Positions 1 to 13,100 of a stretch of DNA of 64,000 bases are shown in pieces. The notes below the pieces were generated by a model. That model was not told the DNA's origin. It saw only the letters and a list, made by a program, of their open reading frames with translations, and did no database searches. Origin of the DNA: Oscarella lobularis (Eukaryota; Porifera; Homoscleromorpha; Homosclerophorida; Oscarellidae); NCBI RefSeq assembly GCF_947507565.1, contig NC_089194.1, forward strand, positions 1,612,001 to 1,676,000, in the 5' to 3' direction. The translations under genes were made by a program, and so were the position numbers. How positions within the stretch are numbered: position 1 is the first letter of the stretch; each line of letters starts with the position of its first letter.

Positions 1-2419
<2,419 letters not shown>

Positions 2420-2970
2420 TGAATTATTTAAATTAATTAGATGTATCACGAAGTAGATTCCCCTTTCTGTGGCTAGTCTACGTGCAATTTTTCCTATGAG
2501 AAAAAATTCCAGTACACGTGTCACTTCCCTTGCGGATGTTTGTTACGTTACATGCAGTGCGCGTCCTGTCACGTGTTCAGCGTTGGGGATGGAGTGCGTG
2601 GAGTGCGTAGGGGAGAAGCGGAGCTCGCATTCGCTCTGCCGTGGAAATGCAGAGCCGCTTTGTCGGACAAGAACAGGCGACATCTCGTGGATGCCTGTGA
2701 AGGCGAGCATCGTCGCTTGGTTCACACGATTTTTCCTGTTCTATTGTTTTGCTTAGCGTCTATTCGTCGTTTTATTCGTCGTTTTGTCTTGTCAGACAGC
2801 AACCTCCGAGGCATCGATCACTTGCGGTAAGATTTTATTATCGACAAGGGCGGTGGTGTACTTCCAACAATACTGCGTGTCGTGCGTGTGTGCCCTTTAC
2901 CCCCCGCATATTTGCCCTTCTAGGGCTTTTCGCGGTTTTCCGTAAACTAAGTTACGGCATAGGTATCCAG
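2420..2970 (+). other. Spacer between the two kinase genes
   Basis: No recognisable gene. The stretch should hold the 3' UTR of kinase 1 and the promoter and signal-peptide exon of kinase 2. A short hydrophobic frame at 2690-2755 (MPVKASIVAWFTRFFLFYCFA) looks like a signal peptide, but it stops at once and has no convincing splice donor. A candidate short exon ends at a GTAAGA donor near 2827. Confidence 0.4.
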
Positions 2971-5900
2971 GAAGGAAGTGAGCCCCCCTCCCACGAGACG
3001 GTCACTTTTTAAGAAACACAAAGCGCGCGTCACCTTATCAAGTTCCGTTACTTTAGAAAACGACGTCACAGTCGGAACGAAACAGCTGACTGTTTATCAA
3101 GAAGAAGGCAAAGGGATAACGTTCCATCCGGATCCAAAAGTAGCACACAACGCTCTCTATTGGATGTATCGCGAAAATGGAAGTGTCATCGATCGTGCTG
3201 TTCCGGGAACTTTTTCTCCGTCCGAATTCTCTAATTTGGAGGGAATTGGTGAATTGAACTTGATATTATCCGCTATGAATCGCACCATGGACGGGTCTGT
3301 CATCAACGTCGTCGACGAGAATGACAAATTCGCAAAATTCAATGTGACTCTTCGTCTTGGACGTACGCACGCACGTGACTCGTACCCTTGTTCAATTTGA
3401 AATTCGAATATCTTTAGATGTTCCTAAAATTATAATGAAGGAAATGACTCTCGACGTTGGCAAGACGATGACGAGTTTTGTCCTTAAAATTAAAGCCAAT
3501 CCTCCTCCTCCTCCTTCATCAAGCAACGAGAATTCGTTTCGTGTGTTTAGAGGAAATGGTACGTCCGGGACGCTCGTCAATCGCGCGAAATTTCGTTTCA
3601 ACGAGACCCATCTAACCGTCGGCGGTCTCTCGCTCTCGGAATCCGGCTATTATACCCTTCAAGTGAGCAACTGCTTCGGAAACGGCAGCACGAGTGTAAG
3701 AATCCGAGTTAAAGGTACAATTAGTTTAATTAAAATCGTGAACCGAAACATTTTGCTGTTTTAGATCCGGCAGTCATGATCAAACCTTCTAAATCGATTC
3801 AGTTCATTCAAGTCAAATGCGAGAAGAGTCTCGTGCTTTCTTGCTCCGCAAAGGGCTACCCCAAGCCAGAAATTCAATGGTCCAATACGCAATTGGTGCC
3901 TCGGGTTTCACAGATTGAAGACGACGGTCTGCGCATTACCGTTCAATCGAACTTGACCGTTATAAAAATTCAAAGGAGTGGCGATCTCCTAAACTACACG
4001 TGCGGTGTCGGTAACAAAACGAGTCGGAGTTTTCTTCTAAACGTCACCTGTAAGATCATTAGAGTTTGAGCTACTGTACTTTCAGTGAATCGTAGGTTCA
4101 CCCGATAAGTGTGGGCTCGATATCCAAAGCGTTTCGAATAATTCAATTCAGGCCAAAATTCTCCCTCCGCCAATTGACGGCGGAAGTCCTATATCCTACT
4201 ACGCGGTGACTATCGCGATGAGCAACTCGAATGCGTCCACTAGCACGCTGCAGGAATATAATAGAACGAACGACGATACAGCAATTGTTTTTAAGAATCT
4301 TGTCGCTGGAACTTCATACAATTTATCGTGCGCCGCCTACAATAGTCTCGGTAGAGGCCCTGTAAATTATACGGTTATCGATACCAAAGGTAAGAAAGGA
4401 GCCGTTCGCTCTCATGCAGCGAGATCTAACTTGTATTGAAATATTATAGATGTTCCAAAGCAGGCGTCTATTCAAACGGAAACGACGTTACTCTGCAGCA
4501 AAAAAGCGACACTTTCGTACGAAGTCGACGAAACAGCTGATCGCTACGAGATCGCCTATGGCCCCTCTTTGGAGTTCAGCAACTCCAAAGTGTCTATGAC
4601 GACTAACGTCACTATAACTATAGACGAACTTGAGGCGAACACAAAATATAGCTGGAAAGTCAGAGCGGGAAATGAATACGGTTGGGGGGAGTATTCGAAG
4701 AACCGCACATTTACAACCCATTGCTCGACACTGGGTATAGAAATGAGACTATATTGTATGTATTCCATCATCCGCGTTGTTTTTCTGTATACTACTAGCT
4801 CCAGGACCGGTGGGAGGTTCGACGAATTCGGCCGACAGTCAAAATGTTATTATAGCGGTCTCCGTTTCTTCTGGAGTAGCAGTGATTGGTCTCGTCATTG
4901 TCATGATAACTTGTTTCGCTCGGAGAAAGCGTCAAGCGCGAGAGATGTTAGATAAATTACTTTGCATGCAATCAATTTACGACATTTCTTTAGGCAAATA
5001 TCTATTCGCGTGAAAAAAAGACAAGTTGTCGGTAAATTCCAGATTTCATTAATTAATTAAGATCGCTTGATATTAGTGAATTTTTCAGCTAACAAATGGA
5101 GGAGAGAAATGGTGAGTCAATCCGGCATAGGAATGAACTTCGTCATCGACGCAAAACAAATCCAATTAGGTCAACTCATAGGCGAGGGTCAGCAGCTTCA
5201 AAAAAAACAACGTAGATAGTATGTAGTATATTTTCTATAGGAGCGTTTGGATGCGTTTTCGAAGGCACGGCATTGGGAATCAGATCCCAACCGGTCAAAG
5301 TCGCAATCAAAGCAGGAAGAGGTCCGAGTCTTTAATTAATTAATTAATTAATCAAACGAATTTAATTTTGTCTTAGCTTCTTCCAGTGAAGCCGAGAACG
5401 ATTTGAACGATCTCCTGTGCGAGTGCAGTCTCATGAAAACGTTTCATCATCCCAACGTTCTTCATTTGCTCGGCGTCTGTCTCAACTACGATCCGGAAAA
5501 CTTTGGTCCTCTCATCGTCGTACCGTTCATGGATCACGGCGACGTGAAGCAGTACGTGACGCGACGTCGTCTCGAATCGGGCGACTATTCGGACATGAAG
5601 AATACTCCGGTTATATAAGTGACGAACAACTTGCATATGGGAAAATATTTTTTGTCTTTTCTAGGTTCCTGAAGTCTTATCATTGTCGTTTTTGCTGCGC
5701 GTGTGTCTTCAGATTGCAGCGGGAATGTCGTATCTGACGACGAAGAATGTGATACATAGGGATCTAGCCGCTCGAAATTGCATGTGAGTGCTGTATATAG
5801 TTAGAAAATCGTCAAAATTTCGAGATTTTTTGCACGTGCAGGCTGAACAAGAAACTCGTTGTCAAGGTAGCCGATTTCGGGCTATCTCGAAGCGTCAATC

Positions 5901-6550
5901 CTTCGTCCTACTACAGAGTCAAGTCGTCGAAGAAGTTGCCTATAAAATGGCTTGCACCTGAATGCCTGACAGATCGCAAATTCACCCACCAATCGGATGT
6001 GGTATACCGTAGTTGACTTGCAGTAGAATTCTCTCTCGACGTATATTCTTAGTGGGCATTTGGTATTACCGCGTGGGAGGTTTTTACCTTGGGTATTGAT
6101 CCCTATCCTGGAGTGCAGAATCACGAGGTATTAGGGCTCGTACAACGAGGACTTCGCTTGGAGAAACCGAAAAATGCTCCAGACGCGATGTACATATACG
6201 GAAAATATTGGGCGTAGGGAGTAATAAATTAGTTCATTTTTATATTCAGATATGAAATTTTAAAGACGTGCTGGAATCTCGATCCTCACAAGCGTCCCAA
6301 ATTCGATGAGTTGTATCGACGAATGGAGGCCGTCGCCGCGGAACTGATTGGCTATCAGGAATTTGAAAACGAAGATGAAAAAATTGCCGGCGACGAAAGT
6401 CCTGAAGAGTACTTCGGCTCCGACGACAGCATGTCCGGTGACGATGACGTCTCATCCGAGTCGAAACTTGAAGAAGTCTTCTCAAGTTTTCGGAGCGCAG
6501 ACTCGCGATATTCAAAGACTCCACTTGCGCTGAGCGAGTCAATGGTGTAG
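2971..6550 (+). CDS. Receptor tyrosine kinase 2 (Ig/FN3, TAM-like), tandem paralogue of kinase 1
   Basis: A second membrane receptor kinase, ending at TAG 6548-6550. The initiator exon is not resolved; the first secure exon follows the acceptor at 2969-2970 and has no ATG. The ectodomain reads as an Ig-like segment (2971 to about 3360), an Ig-like segment without the usual cysteines (about 3416-3713), a canonical C..W..C Ig domain (3765-4050), FN3 (about 4096-4390) and FN3 (about 4450-4731). The transmembrane exon (about 4800-4945) has NVIIAVSVSSGVAVIGLVIV followed by RRKR. The kinase has [29 protein letters not shown] (about 5750), DFGLSR (about 5876), an SSYY activation loop and PIKWLAPE (about 5937). 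It shares GVCLNYDPEN and PFM.HGDVKQY with kinase 1 and the same exon cuts, including after [10 protein letters not shown], so the pair arose by tandem duplication. The tail is Ser/Asp/Glu-rich and differs from that of kinase 1. One donor, GTTATA at 5610, is weak. Ligand and pathway are unknown. Confidence 0.88.
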
Positions 6551-7152
6551 ATAGAAACGCTTGATTTTTTTTCCGTGTTTGTTTTCTGTTTGTCAATGAC
6601 GTAGTACAGTAGTAGCGATCCCTGATGTATGACGTAGACGGAAGAAACGCATGCGTCATTGCGTCACTCGCAGAGTGGCTCTCCTCTTCTGCTTCGGCGA
6701 TGTCGTTTCAGAAGGTTCCGCGTCTTTCGACGCCGCCCCAGGCGTTCGGCGCAACGAGGAAAACGACAGATAGGCAGTCGAACGTTCAAGAATCGAGGCA
6801 AGTGGGCGCAAATCGCGACGCGACGCAACGCGACGCGTCAACGCGTCAATAGTAACCCTTTCTCCACGCGAAAGTCTACGATTTAGGCAGCGTTTTCAGC
6901 CTCAGTACCGTAGTACAAGCGAGAGACACTAAAAGACATTATAGTGCCACGACATCGATGCCGTAACCATGACCACATCCTGAATGGGGAGAGAGAGACC
7001 CAGTGTAGCTGAGACAAAGAGACAGGGGTACTTTTGATACACCTGACCTAACAAATGCCCATGTGCCATCACATATACATACATATCTAAAAGTAGAACA
7101 AACTGGAATTATCCGGACAGATGATTGAAAACCATAAGACCCTCTCCCACTA
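6551..7152. other. Intergenic region before the bHLH-PAS gene
   Basis: No convincing gene. Short frames overlap at 6625-6886, but they lack splice context and domain similarity. The region should contain the kinase 2 terminator and the bHLH-PAS promoter and 5' exon(s). Confidence 0.4.
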
Positions 7153-9832
7153 GTGAAAGCATTTTATGACGTCATATATACTCCTTCCCCTTACGGTGGT
7201 GATTCTAGGCGCACGAAATCGCGTATGAAAGCGCAGGAGAAGCGCGAACGCTACGCTACGGTGATGAAAGAGCTCACCGATCTCCTTCCCTTCGAAGAGA
7301 GTCTCAAAGCGTCGTTCGACAAGACGACCGTTTTGCGTCTCGCCGTCAGTTATTTGAAGGCGAAAGATCATTTCGGGGGCGGAAACGGGTCGAAATCCAA
7401 ACGCGCTTCGACGTCACGTCGAGTCGTGAAAAAATCGGATTTAGAATCACTCATTATGCCGGTTGGTATGGGGAACAGCGGATTTCATTTTTTAATTAAT
7501 TGTAATTTTTTATTAAGGCTGTAGACGGATTTCTCTGCGTGACGACTATGGAAGGCGTTGTGACGTACGTGTCTCAGAACGTGAATAATTATCTGGGACT
7601 TTATCAGGTAAGAGCCCTTTGCAAATCAGTTTTCTCCTGCCTAGAGTCTCTTCTTTCTAAGCATGATATGATTGGAAGGAGTATTCTCGACTATGTTCAC
7701 AAGGAGGACTTGGGAGAAGTCAAGGAAACGCTTCTCATGAACGGGATCGCTGATCCGGAGTCGAAATACTCGTTCTTCTGCCGGATTAAGTGCACGGTCA
7801 ACAAGATGCCGTGTGGCGTGTCAAAGAGCCCTGGATACAAGGTACGAAATCCGTAAACAACTTTCACTCGTTCTGGAGCTGTGAAAGTTGAACTTTGTAC
7901 TGCAATTTGCAATGAGCCTACATATTTATGAGTGATCCCTATGGCCACAGGTGTACTTGTGATCCCACCAGTGAGTAATTTTCTGTATAAAATTACTCAT
8001 GGACCCTGTGAGAAATTTTTTGTGGGATTATTTCTGGTAACATTACTCATGAACCCTGTGAGTAATTTTTTATGGGATTATTTCTATTAAAATTACTCAT
8101 GGACCCTGTGAGAAATTTTCTATGATAACAGAGAAATTGCGCGTTTTTTTTTTGTTTGGCAGTTTTCTGTCTCTTCTTCACGTCTTTGTCGTCCTCTTTG
8201 AGTATTTATTTTGTATTGCACTCTATTAGGTGATTCATTGCTCGGGTCGAGTCGTCTTGAGTCGCGGCCGCTCTCAACGTCCCTCCTTCGTCTCGATGAT
8301 GTGCCCAGCGACGCCGACGACAATCGTCGAAGTGCGAATGAAACCCGGCGTATTTACTACGTACAACACAATGCATTTGCAATTCATGAAAGTTCACATG
8401 AACGACACGTAAGGGAGGGGAAAAGAAAAAAAGATTAATTATATATGTAATTGCGCAGCGTGAGATCTCTCTTCGGCTACATGCCCAATGATCTCGTCGG
8501 TCGCTCCATGTTCGAATTTCACCACGTTGGAGATCTACCCATGTGTCAGAAATGTCACACGGAACGTAGGACGACGCCTAGAGCTCCTTATCTTAACCTT
8601 AACAGGCACCTTTTTCTCTTAGTGCTTGCTAAGGGCGAAGGCGTCAGCGGCTACTATCGCTTCCTACGTCACGACGGCAGATGGGTTTGGATGCAGTCTC
8701 GCGCCGCAATAGTTTTCGACAGCAAAACGGCCAAAGCCAATTGCATTGTCATAACGAACTACGTCATCAGGTACGGTACCCTAAAAGAATCCTTGGGCGT
8801 ATAGGAAAGGTAGAGGACCCCCAGCGCCAGTCAATTGCAAGTAGAGGACTCCCAGCGCTAGTCAACTGTAAACCCCAGCTATATAGACAAGTAGAGGGCT
8901 CTGAGCGCCAGTCAATTGGTAGAATTGACAAATATTGGACTTAATTTGTCTTGAGAGGTCAGTTTACGAGGAGGTAAATGCCAGTTTACTTAGAAATGCA
9001 AAGACCAGTTTACGAGGTAGAGGCCAGAAAGCCCAGCTGTATAGAAAAGTAACTTATCTGTAGAGGACCCCCCACTCAATTGGTACAGAAATATATAGAG
9101 AAGTAGAGGACTCTCAACCCCACTCAATTGTACTATTAAATTAAATCTCTAAGTGAGTCTGAAGCTCGTCGTCAGCTCACATTGGACGGAATCGATCCCG
9201 ATAATCCGCCGTTTCCCGAATTCGCGCCGCCCGACGTTTCTTATCCCAAAGAGCCGCCGCTCGATTCACCGGCACCGTCAACGGCGGCGCCTTCGCTTGC
9301 CGCCAATAGCCCCGCGGCGTCGACGATCATGCCAATGAGCGACGAAAGCGTCGTCGTCGTTCGAAAATCGAGCGACTGTTCGGAGAATTCCGCGGATTTT
9401 CCGCCGCACACCGATTCGGGCGTCGAGAGTCGCGACGAGACGCCGGAGAAGGAGACGACGTCGTCGAATGAGATTCAGAAGCCAATGGAATCGCAGATGA
9501 TGACGTTTTCGATGATGAAACCGCCGCAGTCGAACGTCGCTTCGGATTTCTTCGCCGCTAATCCCGCTCTACAGGCAATGATGATGGGGGGTGGCGGCGG
9601 CGGCGGCGGACAGCAGATGACGCAGTATGAGCACGAGAATATGCTCGAAGATCTTCAAGAGTTTATTGCAAACGAATTGGGACCTCTTGGAGCTCAGGTA
9701 AGAGGTTCTATTTATTAATTATATTAATCTCGTACATGTATGCATGTATATTAGAGGGTTGCTCCTTGGGCTGTTATTGACGATGATCCGACTGGAGCAC
9801 CGTCATCTGTCTTCTCTTTTCAGCCTTCTTAG
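7153..9832 (+). CDS. bHLH-PAS transcription factor, class I (AHR/SIM/HIF-like); 5' exon unresolved
   Basis: Spliced gene for a DNA-binding bHLH-PAS factor, expected to act in the nucleus as a heterodimer with an ARNT-type partner (family knowledge). The bHLH exon (about 7207-7461) has a basic stretch around KSRMKAQEKRERYATVMKEL, and helix 2 reads DKTTVLRLAVSYLKAKDHF, closest from memory to AHR ([20 protein letters not shown]). PAS-A is in exons 7518-7607 (AVDGFLCVTTMEGVVTYVSQ) and 7662-7841 (GRSILDYVHKEDLGEV), continuing at 8230-8408. PAS-B is in 8459-8565 (FGYMPNDLVGRSMFEFHH) and 8623-8770 (GYYRFLRHDGRWVWMQSRA). The long exon 9154-9697 is a low-complexity, Ser/Pro/Glu-rich C-terminus with an eight-glycine run. 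The last exon 9755-9832 ends at TAG. The first true ATG is not seen: the frame at 7153 opens with GTG, so an upstream exon is likely. AHR-like is preferred over SIM or HIF on helix 2, but only a tree would settle it. Introns at 7842-8229 and 8771-9153 carry repeats. Confidence 0.85.
7960..8125. repeat. Short tandem repeat with hairpin arms in a bHLH-PAS intron
   Basis: About three copies of a roughly 60-bp unit alternate 'ttactcatggaccctgtgag' with 'ttttttgtgggattatttct'. The arms GAGTAATTTT and AAAATTACTC can pair over 10 bp. The repeat lies wholly inside the intron between PAS-A exons. Confidence 0.75.
8800..9150. repeat. Degenerate tandem repeat in a bHLH-PAS intron
   Basis: Repeated 'gtagaggactcccagcgc' and 'cagtcaattg' blocks fill most of the intron between the PAS-B exon and the C-terminal exon. 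Copies are diverged and of unequal length. Confidence 0.65.
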
Positions 9833-9835
9833 AGA

Positions 9836-9860
9836 CCCCCCCCCCCCCCCCCCCCCCCCC
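9836..9860 (+). repeat. Poly(C) run of 25 just after the bHLH-PAS stop codon
   Basis: An uninterrupted run of 25 C begins three bases after the TAG at 9830-9832. It would be in the 3' UTR. Its exact length may be unreliable because long homopolymers are prone to sequencing error. Confidence 0.9.
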
Positions 9861-10196
9861 ACGTTTTCTTCTTTTTTGTGTGTGTCTAGAATTCTAGATT
9901 AAATTTTATATAGACTTTGAGATGAATATCATTCCGCTTTATGAGATTTTTTTCGTTAATTATCGACGAGTTAGCGTCCTCGCTGTGCTTGTGATTCTTT
10001 TGTTCTGTGTCGTTCTTGTTTATTTATTTGTTCATGGAGGTGTTCCTCAAGGCGTTCGTGCACGTCCTACACTCCCAGTTACTGTAGGAGATCACATGTG
10101 ACATGTGGGAGAGAGTGTGGGAGAGTCTCTTCGTAGCGCACGCTCGTCTCGCGAGTAACTGATCAACATTCGACGATCGTTTCCTTTCCTTTCCTT

Positions 10197-13100
10197 ATGG
10201 CCGGCGCCGGCTCACGAACCGTCAAACTTGCCGTCGTAAAGCCCACGTCACTTCTGCTAGAAGAGACGATCTTCAAACGCTGGGACGAAGTGAGTTCGCG
10301 CGAGAAAATCGCGAAAACGAGTCTTAGGAGCTTTCTCTCGCGCTAGGAAGTGGCGCCGCACGACTGCACGCTGCGCGTCGACGAAGCCGGACTCGTGCTA
10401 CGCATTCTTCCAGCGGGAAAGGTAAATTCCACGCCAATAACCGCATCCGGGTCTCAAGCCTCCCGTTCGAAAAAGGAAAGCACCTATCTCGATTTATGTC
10501 ACGTGAGCGACGTTCGCTTGGGCTCCCAAGCGAAGCATCCCAAAGTGAGAGAAGAAAAAATTCTCAAAAAAATGTCACTTAGCGCGCTTTAGGACGCGAA
10601 AATTCGCGACGCTTTGGGACAAGATGCCGACGTCGAATCCCGGATGATTTCCATCGCCTACGGCATCAACGTCGTCGACGTCAATTTTTGCAATCTCGTC
10701 GCGTCGTCGAGTGATTTGGCGGTCACGTGGTCGCGCGATTTATCGTTATTGACTCATAATCTCGTCGCCAATAACGGCAACGTGATTTCAATATTGAGAA
10801 AATCGTAAGCGTTGAATTGCTAATAATTAATTAATTGATCGATATTCTTTAGGTACGCCAAATTGTGTTTTATTGCCGATGCCAATGGAAGTATTACCAA
10901 TAAAAGGTCCTACTCTGTGACGTCAATAAATAAATAAATAAATAGATTTCCTTTTATAGCTTGATGTCTTTCTTTTCTCCGCCGAGCAAGGATGATAAGG
11001 TGAGACTCAAAGTGGCTATGGAGGCGATGGGCTTGTTGCAAAAGGTTGGTAGCAATTTTAAGAATAGATACGTTCTTTGATTAGTTTTCTTCAGGAGGCT
11101 TTTTTTCTGAGTCAATTCCCGTTCGATAAATTCCTTCAACTCTACATGAAATACGTGGGAAAATTGGACAAAGAAAAACTCTTTTCTTCAATGTAAATAA
11201 ATAATAATTAGATATACGATTTTTTGTCAATGAATTCATCATGTAGAAATGGAGGAAAGAAGCCTTTTATCACGCTCGCTCAACTGAAGACGTTTCTCAA
11301 CAAAGTCTCATATAGAAGCACCGTGTGATTTAATTAATTAATTAATTAATTTTTATTTTTTAGACTCAAAGGGATTCTCGTCTCAACGAAATTCTTCATC
11401 CGCCAATGAACGACAAGCAAGTGAGCGATCTGATATCGCGCAACGAACCAGAGGAACAGATGGCAAAAAAAGGCAGATAAATAGACAAATAAATAAATAA
11501 ATAAATATTGATAATTAATAATATTAATCTAGGTCATTTGACGTTGGTCGGCTTCGAACGTCTTCTTCTCAGCGAAGACAATCCCGTCGTGAATTTGGGA
11601 ACGCTCGATATGACGCACGACATGGATCAGCCTTTGTCTCACTATTTCATCAATAGTTCTCATAATACCTATCTAACTGGTATGTACGGGAATTTGTTTA
11701 TACTTAAAGGGGGTCTGGCCTTCTTTAGAAAGAGTCCTAGGCCTTCTCAAATTCCTTTATTAGATATTGCCTTCTTCAGAAAGAGTCTTAGGCCTTCTCG
11801 AATCCCTTGATGCCTCTGGGATCACTGATCCCTGTGATCACAATTTAAAAATTGTCCCAAGACAAATCTAAAAATTGGACCCCTCAATTTAATATTTAGG
11901 CCCTAAGAATTAAAGATTAGGCCCTCAATTTATTATTACAAGGGACTGGTCAACTGTTCTCTCCTGTAATAAATTACAGTTAAATTACAAGGGACTGGCC
12001 AACTGTTCTCACCTGTAATAAATTACAATAAAATTACAAGGGACTGACCAACTGTTCTCTCCTGTAATAAATTACAATAAAATTACAAGGGACTGACCAA
12101 CTGTTCTCTCCTGTAATAAATTACAGTTAAGAATCAAAGATTAGGCCCTCAATTTAATATTTAGGCCCTGAGAATCAAAGATTACGCCATCAATTTAATA
12201 TTTAGGCCCTAAGAATCGAAGATTAGGCTCTCAATTTAAAATTTAGTCCCTAAGAATCAAAAATTAGGCCCTCAATTTCATATTTATGCCTTTAGAATCG
12301 ATGATTAGGCCCTCAATTTAATATTTCTGCCTTCAGAATCAAAGATTAGGCCCTCAATTTAATATTTTGGCCCTAAGAATCAAAGATTAGGCCCTCAATT
12401 TAATATTTAGGCCCTAAGAATCGAAGATTAGGTCCTCAATTTAAAATTTAGGCCCTAAGAATCAAAGATTAGGCTCTCAATTTAAAATTTAGTCTCTAAG
12501 AATCAAAAATTAGGCCCTCAATTTCATATTTATGCCTTTAGAATCGATGATTAGGCCCTCAATTTAATATTTAGTCCTTTAGAATCAAAGATTAGGCCCT
12601 CAATTTAATATTTAGTCCCTAAGAATCAAAAATTACGCCCTCAATTTCATCTTTAGGCCTTTAGAATCGATGATTAGGCCCTCAATTTAATATTTAAGCC
12701 TTTAGAATCAAAGATTAGGCCCTCAATTTAAAATTTAGGCCCTAAGAATCGAAGATTAGGCCCTCAATTTCATATTTAGGCCCTAAGAATCAAATATTAG
12801 GCCCTCAATTTCATATTTAGGCCTTTAGAATCGATGATTAGGCCCTCAATTTAATATTTAGGTCCTAAGAATCGAAGATTAGGGCCTGAATTTAATATTT
12901 AGGCCCTGAGAATCAAGATTAGTCCCTCAATTTAATATTTAGGCCCTAAGAATCGAAGATTAGGCTCTCAATTTAAAATTTAGTCCCTAAGAATCAAAAA
13001 TTAGGCCCTCAATTTCATATTTATGCCTTTAGAATCGATGATTAGGCCCTCAATTTAATATTTCTGCCTTCAGAATCAAAGATTAGGCCCTCAATTTAAT

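Noticed and set aside
6625-6886. Overlapping Arg-rich frames in the spacer after kinase 2
   Set aside because: Three frames on both strands are open over the same GC-rich stretch, with no splice context and no known domain.
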